The notes beneath the pieces are model-generated. The model saw only the letters and a list, made by a program, of their open reading frames with translations. It was not told the origin of the DNA and did not search any database. A DNA stretch of 14,636 nt from Cyclostephanos tholiformis. Its lineage: Eukaryota > Bacillariophyta > Thalassiosirophyceae > Thalassiosirales > Thalassiosiraceae. Numbering within the stretch: the first letter of the stretch is position 1; each line of letters opens with the position of its first letter. The position numbers and the translations under genes are program-made. Positions 1 through 7,606 of the stretch are shown piece by piece. The DNA is taken from positions 1 to 14,636 of the forward strand of contig JALLPB010000563.1 in assembly GCA_036939975.1 (NCBI GenBank), given 5' to 3'.

Positions 1-285
1 CCGACACAACGGGCCGACACGTCACGACATGTCGGCGACATTTCCAGCTAAGCCACGATGGGTGATTGAGGTAGGGTATAGTAGTACTATATCAATTTAA
101 GCAAAAAGGGGGAGCGAATGGGCAAACCCCCCATGGCAAGAATTCAAAAGCGATACCCACTGTCAAGCTCTGAAGTGGTCTCGTGGTGGCTGACACTGCA
201 CACACCGAGCAATAAATTTCCACCACAATAACCATAATCAAATGTGTTGATGGACTACATTGGAAGCACCAAGGCTACAAATCCG
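1..285. other. Left edge, no gene recognised
   Basis: No open frame of note on either strand. The first 45 bases repeat GACA/GTC-type words, including the palindrome CGACATGTCG. A near-palindrome built on TATAGTAGTACTATA lies around 78-94. If the gag relic to the right once belonged to a complete element, its pol region would have lain here and further left, because gag is read on the minus strand. No reverse transcriptase, integrase or protease motif is visible in this stretch. Confidence 0.4.
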
Positions 286-1426
286 AGTCTTGCAATGCTG
301 GCAGAACTTCTCGACTTTCAACTTCTACGGGACTCGATCAGATGAGCCTCCCTTTTGTGTGCCCTAATTGGCTTTCCTTTTCAGGATAGGTTGTACTAGC
401 CTTGTCCTTTGACCATTGTTTCTCAATGAATTGCTCCAGCATCATGCACTCAATATTCTCTAGGTCCGCTAGTAGTGCATGTGGAGACTCGGGTACTGTG
501 GAGTGCATCAATTTGTACTGGTTCTGTCACATGAGTGGGTAGAGTAGCCAACATGATGGATGCTAGATCAGCCTCTTCAAAAGGAACATTCCCTTTCTTG
601 GTGGTCGCAACAGCCTTGGGGCTGTTCTTCAGCATAGGGAGGTGCTTGAGGTACCAGTTCACTACTTCCACATGGGAAATAAAATGATGTATGGTAGCCC
701 ATTGGGGCTTCCGAATTCCCTGCTGGGTGTAGTACCACTGCCTTTTGGTGGCATCGGCAGAAAAGACTGTGAGCTTATGTAGCTCAAGGCAGTCTAGAAA
801 AGCGGTGTAGCCCCTTGGGTGCTTGCCGTTGTGCTTTTTGCCATCTGCACCAGCCCACAAATCATGCTCGTGCATCTCTTGGATGATGCGATCCCACTGG
901 GTCTGTGGTTCGCTGGCTAGTAAGTTACATAGCAGCTCGTATGTAGCTGCTTTTGCCTCATTGTACCCCTTGGTAGCAGTCACGAGCATCTCTTGGGTAA
1001 GAGCTTTCTCAGTCTTGCGGGCTTCCGTCTTGTTCTTGAGGGCTTCTTGGTCCTAGTTGGAACTCGAACCTTGAGGCCCAATAGGTTTCTGCTTTAGGGC
1101 TTCTAGTGCTGCTGAAGCCGACCTCATCACCTTGTTAAGTGACTTGCACTGTGCATCTAGTCCTTTCTGGTTGATCAGACATAGGATGGTGATGACATGC
1201 TGGAGATAATCCTCTGGGGATCCCTTCGTGAAGATGCTCATAGAAAAAAAACTGATGCATCCAGCAGCTTACTAGGCTTAAGCATCTCCGTGCTATCCTT
1301 TGCCTCCTGTGGTAGCTGGGGTAGATCCGTAGGCGGGATGTACGGGATAGGCGGGCAGTTGCCCAAATGTCCTTTCTCGCATTCGGAATCTTTCAACCCT
1401 TCAGGCATCTTGGAGGAACTGCTCAT
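286..1426 (-). pseudogene. Degenerate LTR-retrotransposon gag gene
   Basis: This is a broken gag-like capsid gene on the minus strand. An N-terminal piece starts at an ATG at 1426 and runs to a stop at 1238. The frame changes near 1241-1256, beside a run of A residues, and continues as SPEDYLQHVITIL. An in-frame TAG interrupts at 1053-1055. The same frame then continues through 450 with the most gag-like stretch (TAFLDCLELHKLTVF, KHLPMLKNSPKAV, KKGNVPFEEADLASIMLATL). A second frame change at about 524-535 leads to NQYKLMHSTVPESPHALL, which ends at a TGA near 340. A last fragment at about 286-318 reads EKFCQHCKT, the first half (CX2C) of a CCHC zinc knuckle whose second half is not visible. 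The block order matches gag of LTR elements I associate with diatoms; I do not assign it to copia or gypsy. With at least one in-frame stop and two frame changes it cannot make an intact protein. No LTRs or primer-binding site were recognised. Confidence 0.75.
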
Positions 1427-2331
1427 TCTCACAGAAAGAAAGATACAGCTTGGTTCCGATAAGTATCTTCTTGTAGGAAGACTTGGGTGAACTCGTAGAA
1501 ATCGATTTGCTAACAGATGTTAGCTGTACCGGCTCAATGCACGGAAAATCGACTCTTGAGGGACTCTTGTACTGAATCCACTCGTTGGTAAGATGGATGA
1601 CCTACTTAAGCTGAAAAATTGGTTTCTTGAAAAAGCACTGCTTGTGAGATACGAAGCAGGGTTTTGAATTCAAAGTGTCCTGAGCATTTCTGTAGCTTGG
1701 GATGGGGACTAGGCAGTAGTGCTTTTGCTGTAGAGAGAGGAAGTACGGGTGCATAGAAACCTGAAAAGAAAACTTTGAGCTATTTTAAATGGTTTAAAAT
1801 AAGGAAAAGTGATCTCAACCGACAGGTGAGGAACATAAGCATCACGTAGGATCCTACACGATTTGGTATGACTTAAGTACACATACGGAGTGGCAACTTG
1901 CCACCTCAGAAAGATTCACCATCCTGTACTAGAGTCCTACATATGGGACGTGCATTGAACTGGATCAATATTTGGATCCTGTGTGTAGCCTTTGGTATAA
2001 CTGGCACAGATTCCTCTGGGATATCTTTTTGATTCAATTTATCTAATCAAGCTGAGGTGTCAACTTATTCCACCATGTAGGTGGGAATTGTCATATAGTA
2101 TGTGATCGTCTTCACCACATACTTGGACCTAACATCTGTCTTCTTCCTTGAAGAAGATATAAAGATATGGGTGACTGTCTGTTGTCAGTATACATCCGCA
2201 ATTGGCTATTTAGTGAATCACGACATCTAGCGAGACAGTTTCCCACCAATATGCCATGGCCTATGACACAGCAATGCAGCTCCCTTACTTCATTTGTAGG
2301 GGAATGCTGAGTAATTGAGGAGATACTTAAC

Positions 2332-2347
2332 AGCTTAACTGCTAAGG
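2332..2347 (+). repeat. D-arm-like word, copy 1
   Basis: AGCTTAACTGCTAAGG. It can fold as a CTTA/TAAG mini-hairpin and differs by one base from a second copy at 2639-2654. It resembles a tRNA A-box and D-arm, but no downstream B-box or acceptor stem is present. Confidence 0.3.
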
Positions 2348-2638
2348 GTGCTCACGAGTGCCCACTTTTTATAGTAGTTTGTAGTATTGTAGTTTCTTTG
2401 CAAATTTTTGTCCACTCACAGAATTTGATAGTGTGTTTAATGCGCTAGAACCTCAGCTTCCGTGTGGTATTTTCCTATTTTGGCAACGCACTTCGCATCG
2501 ATGATGTATGAGGGAGCTTTTTCCACACATTTTTTGTGCTAGTTAAAAATTCTCCATTTGTGAGTTGTGTTGTATGGTAGATTTTGGTGTGTCGAGTTTT
2601 TTTAGGTAGAATTTATTGTACTATTTACTGGTACAGAT

Positions 2639-2654
2639 AGCTTAACTGGTAAGG
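2639..2654 (+). repeat. D-arm-like word, copy 2
   Basis: AGCTTAACTGGTAAGG, the second copy of the word at 2332-2347, about 307 bp away. TAGCTTAACTGG fits an RNA polymerase III A-box loosely. No matching B-box (GGTTCGA) follows, so this is not a tRNA gene. It could be a tRNA-derived SINE trace or chance. Confidence 0.3.
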
Positions 2655-3297
2655 TACAGGGTATTACCGGTAATGGATTTTGCTGGCATGGTAACCAATA
2701 TATAATAGATATAGTAGTAGAGTAATAGATAGAACCAGATGAACCTCGAAATTATGGCCATCCTCCAAAATGATCAACAACACCATATACCTACCTACTA
2801 CTCTAAATACACCTTTTGACAGCTTATTCTGGTACCTTAGAATAGATACATGAAGTAGTGCCTAGGTATGCACAATGTTAAAAATGTGAATGATGTTTTC
2901 TTAGCTCAACTTTTAGATTTCTTTTTGGGAACAGGAAGGACTTCCAACATGACAATGTGTAGAAGATTTCCATCATGAATAGAGACTGCCATGTTTGAAG
3001 AGACTTATTTAGATGGAGTATGCACGCCTTGTCTCTATTATGGCTCCACAAGGTGGAGAGTAAAGTAATTGTGTTGAATATAGCAATAGTTTCACCACAA
3101 AATATTTAGTGTAAGAATTAAATCATCCCGTGTTCTTGACACTATTCTGTGAATGTGAATTCTAGTCAGCCGTGACAAGCATTTACTCACACACCAGCAA
3201 AGTATTTTGCGCAAGAACCCCATCGTCAAAATTAGTGACAGAGAGTCCGCTGTGCTTATGGTGACCATAAAGGAGCTAGGCACTTGCCCCTCAAATT

Positions 3298-5166
3298 TCA
3301 TCCAATTATTTCGTCAACCTCGTCCTCCGTAACCTCCCCGACGTTTCCATGGACCCAATCGTTGAACACGTCCTCCCTCTCCTTGATCAACGACGAGCTC
3401 CCAAAAGGCATACCCACCAAACCCACGCCGCATCCGCTCCTCGCCCAACGGGCGTAATCTCCGCCGGCCCTCGTGAAGAGATTCGCCTGACTCCGCCTCT
3501 CCCTTTCCATGCACGACTCCATCGTCTCGTCCTCCTCGGCCCCCATACGCAACAATCGATTCGACACGCACAATGCGAGGGGACTGCGTTTTTCCATCCC
3601 CGTCACGAGGGAATGGGCCACGTCGGCGACCTCGACGTCCTCCTCGTACCCCAATTTCCCCTCGTACGTCGATCTGGTTGATGCGATTTCGCGCAGGCGT
3701 TCCAATATACCCGGCACCGTCGGCTCGTCGAACGCGTCCACGAAGGTCGCCGCGTAATTCACGAGGTCGCTCTCGAGCTCGCCGTACATTTGTATCCTCT
3801 CCCCCGGCAGGTTGATGCTCGGATCGTTGTCCCTAAGGTACAGTCCGGTCTCGTCGTCGAGCATATCCCCCAGGTGGACGCCGTACTCGTCGGCGCCCGC
3901 GGCATCGTACTCGCTCACGTGCTGTATGAGATTCGCGACCGCCACGTTCCTGAAGTGTACGTTAATGTCCTCGACGCCCCTCCAATCGTCCTCCCGTCCG
4001 TACAGTCCCGTAGGCTTGGGATGGAGGCTCTGGTACTCGTACGAATTCACGTCCATGAGCGCCCTCTCCAACAGGTTCGTCTTGTACTGTCCGCCGACGT
4101 AGTGCGTCGCCAATCCCGTCGCGACCATGTCCCGCGCGTCGGCCTCATAGCCCGATAGTGCCATCATGCTCGCTATCGCGACGGAGTGATATGCGGACGG
4201 CTGACGGAATTCGCGTCCGACCCGAGGCAGGAGGTACGTGAGCCCGATGGGATCGAACGACAGTCCGCGCAGTGGGTTGAGTATCCGAAACGACGTGGAG
4301 TGAGTCGCCAGCACGTACGACCCAAGCAACAGGGCATATCCCGAGTCCATGACGAGTCCGTGGGGGAGGGAGATCACGGGCACCTTGCTCGTGCGTATTC
4401 CTCCTCCTCCTCCTCCTCCTCCCCCCCCGACGACGACGTCGTCGTGTCGACCAACGCCCCTGATCGCATCTGACAACCTCGTCAGGGGCGATAGGAGATA
4501 TTCGTCCAATCGTCCACGATCGGAGCTCATGCCCGAATCGTACACGTCCCTGGCATCGTACCCGCACGCGACGATCGGCACGCCCAATCCCTCGCCGTAT
4601 CCCTCGTGCAATACCGACCGAACGAAGTCCGGCCTGCCCCGATACGCCCCGCCGGGCGGATCGAACCGCCTCCCCGGATCGTCCTCCTCCATGAAACCCG
4701 GCAATACCGTGGGATTGTCGGACATGTCGCCATCGGTCATGGCGTCCTCGATGGGATTGCCGATGAGGACGGAATTGATGGCGTCGTTGTTCGACATGAC
4801 GCGTACGCGATACGCGAGTCCGTCGATTTCGCCCGGCGTCAACGACGAATCCAGGAGGAATACCCTCCGAGACGTGCCGATGGAACGCACCACCGCACCG
4901 GGATTTTTCATCGCGATATCATCGTCCCACCCCCCCCACCGTCCCCCCCCCTCGCCGTGGTAGGGGTGGGTCGATTTGCCGGTAGTCGCATCGCGCAAAA
5001 CGAACGGATTCGTACGCACCGATTGTGGTATGTCGTATACCGACCTGGGAACGTTCGGCGGCAGCATCGACATTTCCATTTCGTTCGCTATCTTCGTTAG
5101 GGACGTGGGGGAGAGGCGGGGATTGATCTTGGCGGCGGCGCGTCGGTAGGCGGCATTCGTCGACAT
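3298..5166 (-). CDS. Enoyl-CoA hydratase/isomerase (HIBCH-like) protein
   Basis: A single-exon gene of 622 residues in the crotonase superfamily, closest by motif order to 3-hydroxyisobutyryl-CoA hydrolase (ECH_2 type), a mitochondrial valine-catabolism enzyme of about 380 residues elsewhere. The core reads PVISLPHGLVMDSGYAL (residues about 262-279), then FRILNPLRGLSFDPIGLTY (293-311), then GLATHYVGG (about 351-359). The ECH_2-like C-terminal part follows, with ERRSQANLFTRAGGDYARW at about 555-573. Against the usual MPETxIGLFPDVG pattern the catalytic Glu appears as Asn297, while the Asp is kept (Asp305). The usual MGGG oxyanion segment reads MDSG. An insertion of roughly 75 residues, ending in ten glycines (247-256), precedes the core. 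The open frame extends upstream to 5265, but only from a TTG codon preceded by an in-frame TAG. The first ATG downstream of the TATA box is at 5166, so I start there. The N-terminus (MSTNAAYRRAAAKINPRLS) is basic and hydroxylated, as in mitochondrial presequences. It may be an enzyme with altered chemistry, a pseudoenzyme or a ribosome-associated homologue. Confidence 0.8.
   Translation of the reverse strand: MSTNAAYRRAAAKINPRLSPTSLTKIANEMEMSMLPPNVPRSVYDIPQSVRTNPFVLRDATTGKSTHPYHGEGGGRWGGWDDDIAMKNPGAVVRSIGTSRRVFLLDSSLTPGEIDGLAYRVRVMSNNDAINSVLIGNPIEDAMTDGDMSDNPTVLPGFMEEDDPGRRFDPPGGAYRGRPDFVRSVLHEGYGEGLGVPIVACGYDARDVYDSGMSSDRGRLDEYLLSPLTRLSDAIRGVGRHDDVVVGGGGGGGGGGIRTSKVPVISLPHGLVMDSGYALLLGSYVLATHSTSFRILNPLRGLSFDPIGLTYLLPRVGREFRQPSAYHSVAIASMMALSGYEADARDMVATGLATHYVGGQYKTNLLERALMDVNSYEYQSLHPKPTGLYGREDDWRGVEDINVHFRNVAVANLIQHVSEYDAAGADEYGVHLGDMLDDETGLYLRDNDPSINLPGERIQMYGELESDLVNYAATFVDAFDEPTVPGILERLREIASTRSTYEGKLGYEEDVEVADVAHSLVTGMEKRSPLALCVSNRLLRMGAEEDETMESCMERERRSQANLFTRAGGDYARWARSGCGVGLVGMPFGSSSLIKEREDVFNDWVHGNVGEVTEDEVDEIIG
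4399..4428 (-). repeat. Polyglycine-coding GGA/GGG tract
   Basis: On the plus strand this is (CTC)n followed by eight C residues. On the minus strand it encodes ten consecutive glycines in the hydratase-like protein, just before its catalytic core. It is in frame and probably a flexible linker. Such tracts vary in length between alleles and are prone to sequencing error. Confidence 0.85.
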
Positions 5167-5800
5167 GGTGTGCGGTGTAGTTCGGTGGCGGGGGGGGGTA
5201 GAATAATTATTAATTATCTTTCTGGTTTTGCTCGTTTGTAACCTCCGTGAAATTGCCGCCGCCAAAACGGATGGCTACAATACCTCTTATATAATTTTGG
5301 ATCTCGACCTGATTTGGGTTGGGATAAATGGACGTCTTCGATGCCTTTCAATATGCTGCGGTTATTTTATAATCCTTCGAGAGAGGGAGGGGTGGTAGGT
5401 GGGTGAGTGCTTTTTATTATGATGTGTAGGTAGTTGACCCCTCCTGCCTCCCGCCCCCCCTTTATCTTTATTTGTGTTAGGGCGAGCTCGTCACATGCAG
5501 TTCTCGCCAATACATACTTGACAAACCGAGAACCCACACCAGGAATTTTTAAGTCATGTCATCGCTGACCCTCCGCGAGGTTGGCGATATTCAATGAGGC
5601 GCGAACTAAAAAATAAGCGACAACCGTTTACGCAACAATTTATTTCTCAACGGCACCGAAAAATCACTTCCAGCATGAAATAATTCGCGCTCAAATAAGT
5701 ACAAGGACAAAGACGACGCTAGCAACACGAAATAATCCCACGGCATCCCTCTCCGACGCAAATAGCAAACAAGGCACAAAGCCCACAAGAGTCGATAGCA
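5167..5800. promoter_or_regulatory. Shared spacer of two divergent genes
   Basis: These 634 bp separate the start codon of the hydratase-like gene (minus, 5166) from that of the HA-repeat gene (plus, 5801), so both promoters must lie here unless one gene has a distant upstream exon. The minus-strand gene has a TATA box at 5286-5293 and a leader of roughly 95 nt (about 5260-5167) without an ATG. For the plus-strand gene no well-placed TATA box was found. The last 200 bases before 5801 are A-rich and ATG-poor, apart from one ATG in CAGCATGAAATAA (about 5675), which meets a stop immediately. C/G runs occur at about 5190-5198 and 5452-5461. Confidence 0.65.
5286..5293 (-). promoter_or_regulatory. 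TATA box of hydratase-like gene
   Basis: Read on the minus strand this is TATATAAG, a near-perfect TATA box. Transcription about 25-30 bases downstream would begin near 5260, past the TTG at 5265 and upstream of the ATG at 5166. This supports the shorter protein start. Position and sequence only; there are no transcript data. Confidence 0.6.
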
Positions 5801-7570
5801 ATGACGGGGGAGAGTAAAGACGACGACGCGGGGGATGCCGCGACGACCAACGAGGTCGCCGTCGACGGCGCGACCGAGGAATCGAGGAAGGATCAGGCCG
5901 CCGCCGAGATCATGACCACCCTCATCGTCAAGCCACCGCCCCCGTCGTCCACTTCTGGTCCCGCCGTCGCCAATGCCGCCGTCGCCAATGCCGGCGTTCC
6001 GGCGCCGACTGGCGGCGGCGTATGCCTCCTCCGCCCCTTCCCGTTCGTGGGTATCCCCCCCGCCGTCTCGACGAAGGTCAGGCCATCGGCCGCGTCGATC
6101 GCGGCGGAGGCGGCGGCCGCTTGGATGGCCAGGGGGGGGGGGAAGGCGGGGGAGGGGGGGGGACAAAAAAAACATAAAAAACAACGCACGAAGAAGCGAA
6201 AGGAGGTCGGGGAGGCATCGGCGGGGGGGGAAGGGGCGCCGAGCAAGAAGGCAAGGGCGGTGGTCGCCGCGATGACGAAGACTGCCAAGACGACGACGGT
6301 CGCCGCCCCCGACGCCGCCTCCATCACCACCGAGTCCTACTCGGCGGCCCTGAGGCGATTGAGCGACCCCGAATTCGTCAGGGTCGTTGCGTCGGAATTC
6401 AAGAAACGGGGGTACTCCGTGGTGTTGCAAATCAAGTCCGCCACCCCACTCGGCCAAGAGGAGGAGGAGGAGGGAGAGGGGGGAGGAGGAGGAGGAGGAG
6501 GCGAGGGGACGGGGGGGGGACCCACTCCCACGTCCAAAAAGTCCAAGGCGCTGCCCCCGAAGGATAAGAAGAAAAAAAAGAAGAGGAAGGAAGAGGAGGA
6601 CGACCCGACGCCACTGTCGCTCCCATCCTTCCCGTTCCACCCGTCCACGGTGGCCGTGATGGACAAGAACTCCGAATCGTGGAATGCCATGTTCGGGCGT
6701 CTCAAGGCGTACCACGACGAGAACGGCGGCGCGCTACCGTTGCTGTACATCCCTCAACCGCCCGCTCCCGACGGCACATCGATGACGGCCGCCGACGCCG
6801 CCAACGACAAGGGCAGTTCCGACATTGCGCTGTACAAGTGGACGAGGGCCCAGTTGAACCTATGGAAGAGGATGAAGAGGGATGATCGGCATAACCTGTC
6901 GTTGGACAGGATCGCCATGCTCCACTCCCTCGACTTCGACCGCGCGGAGGACATGGAAAAGGACATCAAGGCTCGCGTCCTCCTTACGTCGGTGGGCGAG
7001 TGCGGCGGGGAGGGAGGGGTCGACGGGACGATAATCGACGGCACCGGCGAGGCCGGAGAGGGCGATAGCAAACACAAGCAGCTCATGATGATGATGGCTG
7101 CCCCGGGAAGAAATGCCGTGAAGTGGCAGGAGAAGTTCGAGAAGCTGAGGAGGTACAAGGAAGAGCACAATGAGTGAGTGGCCGACGACTTCGCGATTCA
7201 GTCTTCACATGGTGCAGTCTCTCGCCCCCCCTCCCTTGTTGAAAAAATATTCTTTACTCGTCATCGTTTCGCCTCAACTCCATATTATCACCACCCTCGA
7301 CCCTCCCCAATTCAGCACCAACGTGCCGAGGAGCTACGATGATCGCCTCTCGAAGTGGTGCGCCGTTCAGCGCATGAGATGTAAGGAGTTTATGGCCGGC
7401 GACCCCAAGACGCCAATGACCAAGGCACAGTTCCAGGCGTTGAAGGGGATAGGGTTCAACATGGACGACAAGCGGAAGAATTACGACAGGTCGGTCATCG
7501 ACAAGAAGTGGGAAGATAAATTGTGAGTTCGGTTTTGTTTCGTCCAGCTTGTTCTTCGTTGATATCTACG

Positions 7571-7606
<36 letters not shown>

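Larger units (their letters stand above)
1427..3297. other. Gene-poor AT-rich spacer
   Basis: About 1.9 kb without a coding region I can support on either strand. The left part may contain the 5' leader or LTR of the gag element, since it lies upstream of gag on the minus strand, but I found no paired TG...CA ends and no tRNA-complementary site. AT-rich strings such as the TATA-like run at about 2697-2735 occur. The right end should include the 3' untranslated region of the hydratase-like gene that stops at 3298. Two near-identical 16-base words are listed separately. Confidence 0.5.

Noticed and set aside
823..1490. Plus-strand frames of 77 and 97 residues over the gag relic
   Set aside because: They are shadows of the minus-strand gag-like sequence and show no similarity to known proteins that I recognise.
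3092..3301. A 69-residue minus-strand frame whose ATG overlaps the stop of the hydratase-like gene
   Set aside because: No family features. It lies in the expected 3' untranslated region, and polycistronic coupling is unlikely in a nuclear eukaryotic gene.
5606..6715. A 369-residue open frame on the minus strand opposite the HA gene
   Set aside because: It is an antisense shadow of GC-rich exon 1, made of Arg, Leu, Pro and Ser runs, with no domain. The plus strand carries the motif-bearing frame.
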